In this document: positions 11,773-22,430 of the stretch, one piece after another | How positions within the stretch are numbered: position 1 is the stretch's first letter | How the letters are laid out: every line of letters begins with the position of its first letter | Assembly: GCF_030272615.1 (NCBI RefSeq) | Contig: NC_081413.1 | Location: 160,890,849 to 160,954,848, forward strand | DNA length: 64,000 nt | Reading direction: 5' to 3' | Source: Cryptomeria japonica | Taxonomy: Eukaryota; Streptophyta; Pinopsida; Cupressales; Cupressaceae | Made by a program: the position numbers and the translations under genes | The notes under the pieces: model-generated | Database searches by the model: none | What the model saw: the letters and a program-made list of their open reading frames with translations, nothing else | Told to the model about the DNA's origin: nothing

Positions 11773-13536
11773 GCAATACTTAGCAATATGACCTACTTTG
11801 TTGCATGCATAACATGTAGCATTGTTCTTCTGAATTTCTTTGACATATTTGGTATCATTATTATTTCTTGACCTACAATGATTAGCAAAATGTCAAAACT
11901 TTCAACATGCATGACATTTAACATTCATTCTACAGTCTTCTAATTTATGACCATATTTCTTGCAGTTTGTGCATTGACCGGGAACAAAATTGTAGTTTTG
12001 ATTTTCCTTATTTCTACATTGTTTAGCCATATGCCCAAATTTATTACAAACAAAACATCTACCATTGAATTTATAAGCATTAGATTGCCTTACTGGTTTC
12101 ATTTGTTCTGATGAGTTATGCATAGCGGTTGACCGATCTCCATTAGCAGTACCTGAGCTTTCACCTTGTACAAATCCAAGTCCTCTAGAATCATCAATGT
12201 ATCTTTGTCTTTTCAGTAAGTCATCCAATTGTGTAGCATTGATCCTAAACTTTTCTTTATACTCACTTGCATTAGTCAGATCATCTCTCAAAGTAGTTAT
12301 TTTCCTTTCAAGTTCTTGTTCATTGTTTCAGGAGTGTGCCAAATCAGTTCTTAATAGATTATTCTCATGATTCAATCTTCCACATTCATCAAACTTGTTC
12401 TTCAAAGATAAAGTAAGACTATTTGTTGGCATATGCACACTCCAATGAGACATTGTATGTGATTGAAGTTTTTGTCATTGATGGCAACCTTGCAATCCTA
12501 TGGCACCGGCAAGACATTATACCGACAAAGCATTACACCAACAAGATAGTGCACCGACATCAGTAGATCACACTCTACACTGGCACCGGCACAGAAGAAA
12601 GAAAGTATACCGGCACTGAGGCCGACAGGATTTTTGTTATACAATATTTTGTTTATTATTGTAAGTCGACTCGGCAAATTGTAAAATGACTCTTATATAT
12701 AAAGGAGATCATTGTAGACATTTGTAATGATGATGTAGGAGCATAAAATAAAATATTAGGTAGACCTAATGTGCGAAATATAGGTCAAGGGGTATATGTA
12801 AAGAACAGAGCAGGAACCAGTACTAAATTTTGCATTAAAGATGCTATTGTAAAGCAGTACAAGTTATTGGATTTGTATAATCCTTATTGTAAGTCAGTGT
12901 GACTTCCCGTTGAGCAGTGAGCTCTAGGCAGTTGGCCTTCCTGCATGAGCAGGCCCCTATTGTAAGTAATATTCTCTTATTAGCCAGTGAGTGAATATTG
13001 TGGGTCATAAATCCCATCGAGGTTTTTCCCACACTGGGTTTCCTCATTAACATCTTATGTTATGGTGTACTTTTCATGTGGATATTCTTGATTCTGTTTA
13101 TTGCATTATTTCTTGCATACCGGTACACTTTTATATTATGTTTTGCATGTTTTAACTTAAGAAATTCTTATTACCGGTTAGATACTGATTCACCCCCCCC
13201 CCCCCTCTCAGTATCTGTGGGACCCCTAACACTATCTTCCTTCTTCTTCCTATCCTCAATATCTTTTGATAACCTCATGGTCAGATCTTGCATTTCATTC
13301 TTCATGAGCATATTTGCTTTACTTAGTTTCTGACATTGTTCCTTAAGAGCATTCTTCTCCTCATCATCCAGTTGTTGCATAAATTCTTTTCTTTTGGCTT
13401 GAGAAAATGACAACCTTTCTTGCAGGATAGAAATGAATTCATTTGCAGAATTCAGCTCTTCTTGCAATTTCAAGTTCTTCATCCTTTCAACATCACAATC
13501 CTCAAGAGCCACCTCAAGTTGCTTTTCCATAGCCAT
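11773..13536 (-). pseudogene. gag: SV1 gag: coiled coil plus four CCHC zinc knuckles, split by a solo LTR
   Basis: It starts at MAMEKQLEVALEDCD (13536) and runs as a long charged coiled coil to KKKEDS near 13235, where the solo LTR 12424-13231 interrupts it. It then resumes with LSLKNKFDECGRLNHEN and continues to MRDDLTNASEYKEKF. Four zinc knuckles follow: CFVCNKFGHMAKQC (12016-12057), CTNCKKYGHKLEDC (11932-11973), CHAC-KF-HFANHC with two stops (11875-11916) and CYACNKVGHIAKYC (11773-11814). Gag packages RNA in virus-like particles, and the knuckles bind nucleic acid. Four knuckles and an N-terminal coiled coil are unusual for copia gag, which normally has one. A second copy of the gag start lies at 14397-14430. 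Confidence 0.8.
12424..13231 (+). repeat. Solo LTR (808 bp) inside SV1 gag
   Basis: It starts TGTTGGCATATGC and ends GGGACCCCTAACA, with a C-run and CTCTCAGTATC just inside the end. Flanks are CTATT (12419-12423) and CTATC (13232-13236), a 5-bp duplication with one mismatch, and gag coding resumes across it. U3 near 12500-12630 holds about seven ACCGRCA-like words. It is inverted relative to the same-family copy at 13589-14396. Confidence 0.85.
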
Positions 13537-13588
13537 GTTTTAAAGATTTTGGTTACAAGAACTTCCTCAAGTTGTTAAACTTCTTCTA

Positions 13589-14396
13589 TGTTAGGATTCC
13601 CATAGATACTGAGAGGGGGGGTGAATTAGTATCTAACCAGTAATGAGTATTTCTTAATTTGAAACATGCAGAACATAAAATAGTAGTATACCGGTATGCA
13701 AGAATTAATGCAACAAACAGAATCAGAAACATCCACATGAAAAGAACACCATAACACAAGATGTTTAATGACGAAACCCGGTGTGGGAAAAACCTCGGTG
13801 GGATTTGTGACCCACAATATTCACTCACTGGTCAATAAGAGAATATTACTTACAATAGGGGCCTGCACATGCAGGAAGGCCAACTGCCTAGAGCTCATTG
13901 CTCAATGAAAAGTCACACTGACTTACAATGAGGATTATACTAATCCAATGACTTGTACTGCTTTACAATAGCATCTCCAATGCTAGATTTAGTACCGGTT
14001 CTAACTTTGTTCTTTACATATACCCTTGACCTATAATTCGCACATTAGGTCTACCTAATAATTTTCTTTATGCTCGCTACATTACCTCTCTAAATGTCTA
14101 CAATGATCTCCTTTATATACAAGAGTCATTTTACAATTTGCCAAGTCAGCTTACAATAATAAACAAAATATTAGATATCAAAAATCATGTCGGCCTCTAT
14201 TCCGGTATACATCTTTTCTTCTGTGTCAGTGTCGGTGCTGGTGTAGAGTGATCTTGTTGATGTCGGTGCACTATCTTGCCTCTGTAATGCTTTGCTGGTA
14301 TGATGTCTTTCTGGTGCCATAGGATTGCAAGGTTGCCATCAATGACAAAACCTTGAATCACATACAATGTCTCATTGGAGTGTCCATATGCCAACA
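13589..14396 (-). repeat. LTR of the same 808-bp family, flanked by an 80-bp duplication of the SV1 leader
   Basis: On the + strand it runs from TGTTAGGATTCC to ATATGCCAACA, with the same length and modules as 12424-13231 but the opposite orientation. No 5-bp target duplication is present (TTCTA against ATGAG). Instead, 80 bp of SV1 leader and gag start are repeated on both sides (13506-13585 and 14399-14478). This suggests template switching or recombination between related elements and not a simple insertion. Confidence 0.75.
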
Positions 14397-14398
14397 AT

Positions 14399-14478
14399 GA
14401 GCCACCTCAAGTTCCTTTTCCATAGCCATGTTTTAAAGATTTTGGTTATAGGAACTTCCTCAAGTTGTTAAACTTCTT
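14399..14478 (-). repeat. 80-bp leader/gag-start duplication, copy next to the primer site
   Basis: It matches 13506-13585 with a few substitutions. Both copies read, on the minus strand, from AAGAAGTTTAACAACTTGAG to the gag start codon region (ATGGCTATGGAAAAG) and on to GAGGTGGCTC. Only this copy is preceded by a primer site. Confidence 0.8.
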
Positions 14479-14490
14479 ATGAGGTACCAT

Positions 14491-14502
14491 GCTCTGATAC
14501 CA
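14491..14502 (-). promoter_or_regulatory. SV1 primer binding site (initiator Met tRNA)
   Basis: The minus strand reads TGGTATCAGAGC, complementary to the 3' end of plant initiator Met tRNA, two bases (AT) after the 5' LTR. This fixes the element's orientation. Confidence 0.9.
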
Positions 14503-14504
14503 AT

Positions 14505-15428
14505 TGTTGGGATCTGAGAACACTAAGAGAGGGCGGGGGGGGTGAATCAGTGTTCTGCTAAATTCAACAATTTTCACTTTCTAAACCATGCATGTATGTA
14601 CCAGTAAACAAATAAGCATATAACAAAAAGAAAATAGACCATCCACATAAATGAACACCATAACACACAAAATTTATACGTGGAAAATCTCAATTAGGAG
14701 AACCATGGTGGGATTTGTGACCCACAATATCAGTTCACTAGCCATATGAAAAGATATTACATAAACAGGGGTTTGCACTTGTAGGAAGGAATACTGCCTA
14801 GAGCATACTTCTCATCACTAAAGAGCCTCATTGACTACAAGCTTTCTGCCAAAGTAACTACTGAAAATGAACTCAGGAATGTATCTGATATGCTAGATAG
14901 AGTTCCGGTTTTGGTTCTTCTCTATATCGGTTCATAGTCTTGAACTATTGTCGATATTACTTCTCCTCCAAGAGTGATTTCCTAGCTATCCATAGATCAT
15001 TTGATGATACAATGTTCACATACAAAAATAATCTCCATACATATAATTCACATCTCAGGGTTCTTCTCAATCTTTATATCATTATTATATCTTCTCTACC
15101 TATTTTAAATTGACCTAGCAGACTAACTTATATACCTATTACATATGATATGCCTTATGTTAGCTTACAATGCATTTACAAAAGATATTCAATGTCAGCC
15201 TCGACAATAATTATAAAATGATTTACAATATAAATTTTCCATGATGTCGGTTCCCTGAAGTACTAATGTCGGGTGTCGGTGTAGCCCTGAATGCTTCCAA
15301 TGCTGGTATCTATCGTTATATGCCTCTTAGTGCCGATTTGTGACTTCCATCAAGTCATGTTTCCTTCTATCTAATCTTGTTGTCATCAATGACAACAAAA
15401 TGAATCCAATGAGTGTCAATTGCCAACA
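14505..15428 (-). repeat. SV1 5' LTR
   Basis: Partner of 6995-7921. The outer edge is CCAACA at 15428 followed by the TATTG duplication; the inner edge is TGTTGG at 14505 next to the primer site. Confidence 0.9.
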
Positions 15429-15433
15429 TATTG

Positions 15434-16084
15434 GAGTTCAGAAAACTACCTGATACGGATCCCATAAGTGTAGATGGTGAGAGGTTTGTTGAAGCCATAA
15501 AGGAAGTTCATGAGCAGGTCAAAATACAACTTCAAAGATCATCAGACAAGTACAAGGAACATGCAGATCAAAAAAGGAGAGAGGTATAGTTTCAAGTTGG
15601 AGATTTGGTTTGGGCAAATTTGAAGAAGGAAAGGTTGCCCAAGGGAAAACACACTAAGCTCATATAGAGGAAAGTAGGACCATGTCAAATTCTGAAGAAG
15701 TTTGGCACAAATGCTTATGAAATTCAATTACCATTAGATCTTGGCATATCTCCTATTTTTAATGTTTGTGATTTAACTCCTTTTAAAGGTGATTCTAATG
15801 CAGGCAACTCACATCAGGTCCTAGAAGATGTAGCAGATATAGACATTCCCAAACATGAGCCACCTGAGCTTGAGAAAGTGTTGGACACTAAGATTGTAAA
15901 GAAGACCAGGAGAAATGAGTACAAATAGTACTTGGTCAAATGGAAAGGAAAACTAGACTCTAAAGCCATTTGGTTGGATGAAGATCAAATCAAGAAGCAT
16001 GGCACTAAATTACATGACCTCATCTCAAGTGGACTTGAGATTCATTCACCCTGGGAGTATGGTGTAGGAGAACCTCATGACTAA
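15434..16084 (+). pseudogene. pol: CHR1 integrase C-terminal part with chromodomain
   Basis: It continues directly from YGLHPRG at 6989 with LELRKLPDTDPISVDGERF, then HEQVKIQLQRSSDKYKEHAD, the DLVWANLKKERLPKGKH region, and VLDTKIVKKT. It ends in a chromodomain-like stretch YLVKWKGKLDSKAIWLDEDQ. The chromodomain marks chromoviruses and is thought to steer integration towards particular chromatin. Stops interrupt it (for example in VQ and NEYK positions). The frame ends at TAA 16082-16084, inside the first 25 bases of the 3' LTR. Confidence 0.88.
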
Positions 16085-17605
16085 GATGATAAGAGAAATA
16101 AATGCCTAAAGGTCACACATGGAAATGTGACCTTCCAATATATGTAATAGGGTAGTCTTGTTTGTTTGATTTCTGTAATAAACCCCACCTTGTTACCCAA
16201 TGACATGGATTTGGAAAGTTGATAAGACACCATGGGCATATGGGCCTAGGGATATTTAGTTGATTATTTTATAGGTGCTTATGTGTTGGAGATGTCTTCG
16301 TAAGGTTTAGGACATGTTGAAACATCTCTAGGTAGGTGGATTTAACATGTGTCAAAAGTTGCTCAACATGACAACTTTTGTTGACAACTTTAGTTACAAA
16401 TTGCAACTTCTTTCCAATGGTCACCTTGGTTAAAAAGGTAGTTAATAACTACTGAGGAAGGTATTAAATTTCATTTCCAATCATTATTGGAGGAGAGAGG
16501 ATGACTTTGAAAACATTTGGCATCATTGAAGTAATACAATTCTGAGAATTTCCTGTAATTCTATTATTTTGCATGGTGTATGGTATTGTATGGATGTTTT
16601 GGAATTAGGAAACCACTGTGATGTGTTAGAGTGGCCAATCACCTTTCAGATGCATCAAGTCTAATGTCCTAATTTGCGAAGACAAGGAAGAAACCTACAA
16701 TTTTCTGGAAGTGGTCCAGATTTGACAGTTTTGCCTAGGGTTTTGCAAAAAAATGGCCTCATCTTGCTGATCCTTCATTGGTGGCTCATGGCTTTGAAGG
16801 GGATGAAATTATGGCCAATATATTTTAGTATTTTGAAGGCCTTTTTTAGGTTACGACCAGTTGGAGGTGAGGGCTTGATGCATTAAGGTGGGAAACTCCA
16901 TGTGGCCACTCTGTATGTGTAAGCAAATAGGTCTCACATCAGGGGTTAGAGGTTCGATCATGACCTAAGACTTAGGAATTGGTGTATTTTCCATGTCCTA
17001 AGAGTGTTCCTTGAGTTTTTTTGGTGATTAAAGGTCTATATCTACACACTCCTTTGTAAAATAGGCCTAATTGGGGCTATTAGGTCTCCTAACCAAGATA
17101 GGGTTTGGATTCTTCTATTCCCAATTGGTCAGGACCCTTGTGATATATTTTGTAACTCTCAAAAGGGTATCCAAATATTTAATTTTTTGCATGAGTCTTT
17201 TGGGGAAATAAGGAGTTAAGTGTGGAAAACCGATTTGGCAAGGCTACTAGAATTAAATGGCCTTGTTGCACCAGTTACCCCAAACTGGTAGAGGGGGCCT
17301 AAATTAATGATTGAAGGGGATCTCCCTGACCTAGGAGAATTCAAATAAAACCTTGGATATCCATTTTTGCATTGGATAAGGGACCAAACCATTGTTGCCC
17401 ATAAGGTCCTTAAGAGCCTCTAGAAGACCTTATGGGATGCTCAATGAAAGAGACCTTGTGAGGAAGATTCTTTGGAAGAAAGGGATGTGGGACTTGTCAA
17501 ACTGATATTCCTTGACCCCTTGTAGTGTGTTGTGATTTATAGGGTCCTTTGTGTGCTCTTGGATTAGGGTGACCTATCCTATACCTATACCAGGGCTCTG
17601 CATCA
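16060..17605 (+). repeat. CHR1 3' LTR
   Basis: It starts TGGTGTAGGAG (16060), ends GGGCTCTGCATCA (17605), 1,546 bp. It aligns over its length with the two CHR2 LTRs (48845-50372 and 59938-61485, opposite strand). The 5' LTR of CHR1 is not in the window. Confidence 0.88.
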
Positions 17606-17815
17606 CTCTACAATCTCAACACCAAAAGATAAATCTCTTGTTTGCACATACACCACTCTCTGATAATGCAAACACAACATCGACACCTAAATTACATTAA
17701 TTTATCACCTATATATACAATTCGTCAACCCTAATAACAAGGTTGGCTAAACCCTCAACCCTCAATTATAAAATTACATCACATGATACCAATATCAACC
17801 ACTAGACCAACTATA
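17606..17815 (-). repeat. Fragment of an LA-type LTR
   Basis: It resembles 3476-3700 in the LTR at 3047-4274 (shared words include TTATACAATTC-TCAACC and TAAAATTACATCACATGATA). It abuts the end of CHR1, so CHR1 may have inserted into an LTR of this family. Both ends are truncated. Confidence 0.5.
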
Positions 17816-19390
17816 GAAGAATGAACTTGCAGTCACTTGACTACTAGTGTAGTAGCTATGCTCAACATAAGAATGGATATAGAGCATATGAGAGACAAAA
17901 TGTTGCATGGAAAAAAAAGTAGAAGAGGTTTTGTTCCCATAAAATCAAGGGGTCCACCGGTTCCGGTAGCAGGATACAATGGGATGACCAGAAGAAGATG
18001 GTCTAATCGGTATATTAAGAGATTCCCTAATCATGAAGTTGGGATGGATGCGGTGTGCTACTATAGAACCATTTCCAGTTGTGATGAAGAGTCAAGAAAT
18101 TAAAGGGACCATTAGTAGAAAACGGTAAGACCTTCTCCCATGACCAAAAAAGGGAAGAAGAATGAGACCAAGCAGGTATGGAGGAAAAAGACCATGGACC
18201 GACACATTGCATTCAATGCATAGGTGATATCTCCTAAGGTCTAAAGGAGATGGAGGACTTGCAAGACTTTAGGGGGGGTAACATATTGACTAGATCATTC
18301 ACCCCCTCAATGAAGAAGGGCACTTGGAAGAACAAGATGGTGTCGGTATGAAGGATGGAAATGAGAAGATAAGTGTGTGTAATGGATGCCTTGTCTACAC
18401 ACCTACAGATCAGAGCTAGATCACTACTACATGTGCCAATGGATGGAGATTATCAATTGAAATTAGATGCATCATTTCACAAAATGTATGGAGTTATAGG
18501 AAGATGCTCCGGTAGTGATGATGTACCAGTACAGGAAATTGGTATGTGCATGATGTTACCAACATGAATGATAACAGGTACTTGTAGGTTATGTAAGACA
18601 ATGAGGTTGGAGATCATTGCATTAGCCCCACTAACATGGAGTGATAAGGTTATGTCTTAGGTGGTATTGAAAAAGACCTAAATGACATATGATGACCTGG
18701 TTGTTGGTTATGTATGCATACATCCCTTGAGGCTAGTCAATTTGTTCTATAAATTGATGATGCCATTGTATGGCATTGTGTACATCCAAGATCATGTCAT
18801 AGGTTGTGGTGGATATGATGAAGCCGAGAGATCATTAGATGATCACATATGCATAGCTCAACCATTATATGGAGATGATTGGAGTCTCAGTATTAGACCT
18901 AACCAGAAATGAGGACTTGAGATGTATAACTCAGGGGGAGTTTAAGTGCTTATGCTTGAACTTGTGAGGATACTAACTGCCCAAACTGCAGATGATGGAA
19001 ATTGTAGTAGGAATACCAAAGAGAATCTCATGGTTAAGAGTATCTACTTGTCATTTGGCAAGTTGTATTCATATTACAATCACATTTGATTATAAATAAA
19101 ATTTGGGATCGAACGGGAGGTGATGCAGTTTGACCGATAGGTAAGTAGTATTCACTGACACATCCTTCTGCAATTGAGTGCTTTAACAATTAGTATCATA
19201 CTTTCATACTCAATTGGTGTCAGTTGATGGTTGAGTCCCCCATCTCAAGTGTTGTGACTTGAGAAGATGTAGCAAGTGGTATCAAAGGAGGTGATGCATC
19301 TGATGAAGATAAAGAGGGAGAAAGAATTATGTCAATGATTGGTAAATACAAGGAGGAATGATATCCTGACAGTGCCCTTCGCCATTGTTG
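17816..19390 (+). other. Degenerate internal region of SV4, product not recognised
   Basis: It contains several short open stretches on the + strand (17837-18103, 18373-18567, 18682-18912) separated by stops. None gives a motif I recognise, and neither copia nor gypsy pol motifs were seen. The position just upstream of purine tracts and a long LTR suggests this is the 3' coding part of SV4, possibly a much decayed accessory ORF. A TGGTATCAAAGG word at about 19274 resembles a primer site but no LTR end precedes it. Confidence 0.35.
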
Positions 19391-19525
19391 TCAAAGGGGG
19401 AGAAATATTTTGTAGTGTACCACATACTACATGTGTGAGAATCCATTGGATCATACAAAGGGTGAGAGAGACTATGTAGTATGTCAAATACTACATGAGT
19501 TGACATCAATGCCAAAGGGGGAGAT
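19391..19525 (+). promoter_or_regulatory. SV4 polypurine tracts
   Basis: TCAAAGGGGGAGAAA (from 19391) follows GCCATTGTTG, and CCAAAGGGGGAGAT (19512-19525) sits directly against the LTR start. The same two-tract layout is seen in SV3 and COP1. Confidence 0.7.
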
Positions 19526-21889
19526 TGTTTGCATTGTGTTGTCATTGATGTGAACTGGTATAGAAGGATGCAATTGGTATGATAGATTGTTGGTACTGCT
19601 ATCATTGATGTCAACTAGTATAGCAGGATAATTGGTATAGGAGAAGAGTTGATGTGTTGTCATTGGTGACCATCATCATGCAGAAGAGTGTAAACCGATA
19701 TGCTAGAGGTGCAGTAAAGTGACCACTAAGCAAAAGGTTGTTGTCATAGTTATGCATACAATCAGAATAAAGAGATAGCATGATGGGTTGTTGTTTGTGA
19801 TGAAGAGGCAGAATGTTACTTGAATCACATCAACATCAGAGGTGAAGTATGAGCAGGCCACCAGATTGCTAGTGTAAGGTCTACTAGTAGGACTCCCACC
19901 GGATGAAGATGCTATGATAGGCTAGGTGATAGGTTAATAGAGGGTGTTTCCTCTATGAGCAAGGGTGACATATGTCAACCAAAAGTTGTATCCTCTCCTT
20001 GGTGAAGTGAAACTTGTACCGACAAAATGATTCCCCAAGATAAATAGGTGAGTGAATGTAGAGACCAGATGAGAAAGTGGAAGATGATGAAGTCCCAGGG
20101 TATAAGATCAGAGATACACACCGGATCAGCATGTGAGGACAAGGTGTGCTACCAGGATAGAGAAGGATAGTTGAATTGATGATTTTTCTATCTTGGCAAA
20201 CCAAAAGAGAAGAGACCCAATCAAGAGATAATGAGGTTTGTAGTTGCAATCATGAAGTTACCATTATGTGGATGATGTGTTGTGTTGCCACAAGTGCAAA
20301 GTGTTGGACGATGATGACATGGAGTCATCTAGGTGATCACCGGTATGCAGCAGAGTGAATAGAATGAGATAAAGTGAAAGACCTTCATTGATGAAGGTAC
20401 ACATGATGAGTCACTCATAATGGCTGTTGAGGTTTGACATGTTTGATGATCAGGAAAACATGATATGCCACCAAGATCCAAAAGACATTGGCAGGAAGGA
20501 TAACCAACAAGGTGATTTGTGTCAATAGGGCCAGTGAACCGATATGTGTATACTGGTTATGTGTGTGGTCGGTGACTAAGTCTAAACCAACATACACAAT
20601 ATGCTAAGGTGGATGTCAACAATGATGCCACGCAGAGCTAAGGTAGCGAACATGCAGAGGTTTGGTGCCAGAGAAGTAGTTGTGGTTGGTCGACATTAAA
20701 TGTTGACTGCAAAAATCATAGGGGAGTTACAGGGTTTGTGGCTCGACGAAGGATGAATCATAGAGGAAGGTCAGAGTTTTGTTGGCATCATGTTCAAGGC
20801 ATGAAATCAGCTTGCAGGATGACCTCAAGATGGATCATAAATGTGTCAACTATTTTTGAGGTTGAAGAATAGGGTTAGATTTTCTATTTTTAGCAAATGC
20901 ATTAGATGATGGAAAATGTGTACAGATGCATTCCTCTAATGCAGGTGATCAATCCAAGGTAGATTAGATTGGATCTGATGAAGATTGGTTTGCCTCGAGG
21001 TTGATAAGGAAACACTAACCACCTATGATTTGAATCAACTTTTGGCAGGAAAACCAAGTTATAAATAAGCAAGCCAAAATCATTGAAGTGTGTTGTTGGA
21101 GGAGAGTGTATTGTTGCTGCATGTGAGAAAATTAGTCAAGTGCTCATCAAGGAGATAAAGAAGAGACTGAGTGTGAGGGAGAACAAGGTTGAAGTGTTCA
21201 ACTAACATAAGTGCATAACTGGTAGTGACCATACCAACAAAGAAGAAGTGCAAAAGATTGTATAGAAAACAAGCATAGAACCGATAGAGTGTAGTACCAG
21301 TGGAGGGAAATAGAGCAGTTGAATGAAGAGAGAACAAGCGAAGAGAGAACCAACAAAGGAGGAGAAGAGGCTGAACTGATAAGGTTGTAGTAAGAGATAA
21401 GATTGCAGCAGTGAGTGGGTGAGGTAGAGAACCAGTAGTTAACTAGATAGAAGATCCAGCATTAATATTTGCAAAAGAGTTACAAAATCCGTTTGTAACA
21501 AGGTTATTAATTTATAAATGATTATGTTTTTGTATTGACTGATTTGTAGCTCGGTGTAGGGGTTGTAGCTCCTTGGGTTGGTGCCCTAAATCAAGGGTTG
21601 GTGCTCCTCGGGTTGGTACCCTAAATAGTGTAATCAGAGTTTTATTGTTAGACTGGATTGGAGCAGTAGTCTCCAGAATTATTTCTCACTGAGTTTTTTC
21701 CCATCTTGGGGTTTCCTCATACATGTTGGTGTTATGAGATGTCCCTTTGTGTGTGATTGCATTTGTATTGGTCAACTGGTAAGTCTGCATTGAATTAGAT
21801 CTGAGAACCGGTATACTCACATAAGATAGTTAAAGGGAAAAGTTGAGAACCACTAATTCACCCCCCTCTCAATGGTGCATTGTGTCTAA
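19526..21889 (+). repeat. SV4 3' LTR (about 2.36 kb)
   Basis: It starts TGTTTGCATTG directly after the polypurine tract and ends CAATGGTGCATTGTGTCTAACA. The last 230 bp carry the shared tail: TTTTTTCCCATCTTGGGG, GGTGTTATG and AATTCACCCCCCTCTC. It is unusually long for this group and has no partner in the window, so its start rests on the purine tract and the TG. Short open frames inside it on both strands were not called. Confidence 0.6.
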
Positions 21890-22430
21890 CAATTCTGATT
21901 TAATTCTTCTTCCATAGCTCTCATCCAACTTTCATCTTTACAAGATTCAACATCTTTAGGTTCAACTTTAGAAATCAAACATACTTCTTCAACAACTAAC
22001 CAACTTCTATTCATTACACCTTTATTCTTATCACCAATAATCTGATTTTCAGAATGATTAAATCTTATATACCTCAGAATCTTTTGATTGTTCTGGTTAT
22101 CAGGATCCTGCACCTCTTCACCAAAAGTAGTAACATCTAGGTTAACTACCTCTACCAGATCATTCTTCTTATGCTCTTATGTTTGAACAAGAGTTAAAAT
22201 AATATGTTGTCCATCATCATATCCATATGCTCTGATCTCTTTCCCAAGGTTCTCATCCACCTTCACATTTTCACTTTCCACTATCTTTCTCAGCCTCTTA
22301 TTATAGTAGCAATAGGCTTTGCTCTTTGTAGAATATCCCAAGAAAATTCCTTCATCACTTCTAGCATCAAACTTTCCTATATCCTCATCTCTCTTGATAT
22401 AACATTTTCTACCAAATACTCTAAAATATC
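21890..22430 (-). pseudogene. pol: COP2 integrase C-terminal region to start of reverse transcriptase
   Basis: Minus-strand copia sequence: MRYFRVFGRKCYIKRDED, FDARSDEGIFLGYSTKSKAY, then a variable acidic linker and a final ESWMRAMEEELNQN, which is the usual first block of copia reverse transcriptase. The frame has an internal stop near 22177. Reverse transcriptase and RNase H are missing because the end of the SV4 LTR abuts it at 21889. Confidence 0.85.

Larger units (their letters stand above)
6995..15428 (-). mobile_element. SV1: non-autonomous Sirevirus-like LTR retrotransposon with gag and aORF
   Basis: Two LTRs of 924-927 bp with TGTTGG...CCAACA ends bracket an internal region on the minus strand. 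The element is flanked by a perfect 5-bp target duplication, TATTG (6990-6994 and 15429-15433), and removing it restores the CHR1 integrase frame. Order on the minus strand: 5' LTR, primer site, gag (coiled coil plus four zinc knuckles), aORF, purine tracts, 3' LTR. There is no protease, reverse transcriptase or integrase. It contains a solo LTR (12424-13231) and an oddly placed LTR of the same 808-bp family (13589-14396). LTRs differ by roughly 7-8% by eye, so the insertion is old. Confidence 0.9.

Noticed and set aside
13189-13205. C-run as a possible assembly error or G-quadruplex
   Set aside because: Matching G- or C-runs occur at the same place in every related LTR, so it is part of the LTR tail; a quadruplex needs several runs, which are not present.
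13586-13828. Hydrophobic frame (FLILFVALILAYRY) in the 808-bp LTRs, resembling a membrane segment
   Set aside because: It lies wholly within LTR sequence, spans the C-run and depends on T-rich composition; no start context or neighbouring gene supports it.
14491-14502. tRNA gene suggested by initiator-Met-like words (also 46443, 56172, 59923, 62137)
   Set aside because: Only the 12-base complement of the tRNA 3' end is present, next to LTRs; these are primer sites, not tRNA genes.
16674-16886. Open frame of about 70 codons inside the CHR1 LTR, also open at 60656-60847 and in part at 49563-49760
   Set aside because: The three copies are homologous LTRs. About a fifth of residues differ, as many as expected without selection, so the open frame is shared by descent and not a conserved gene.
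19274-19285. TGGTATCAAAGG as a primer site
   Set aside because: No LTR end lies just upstream and it sits between coding remnants and the SV4 purine tracts.
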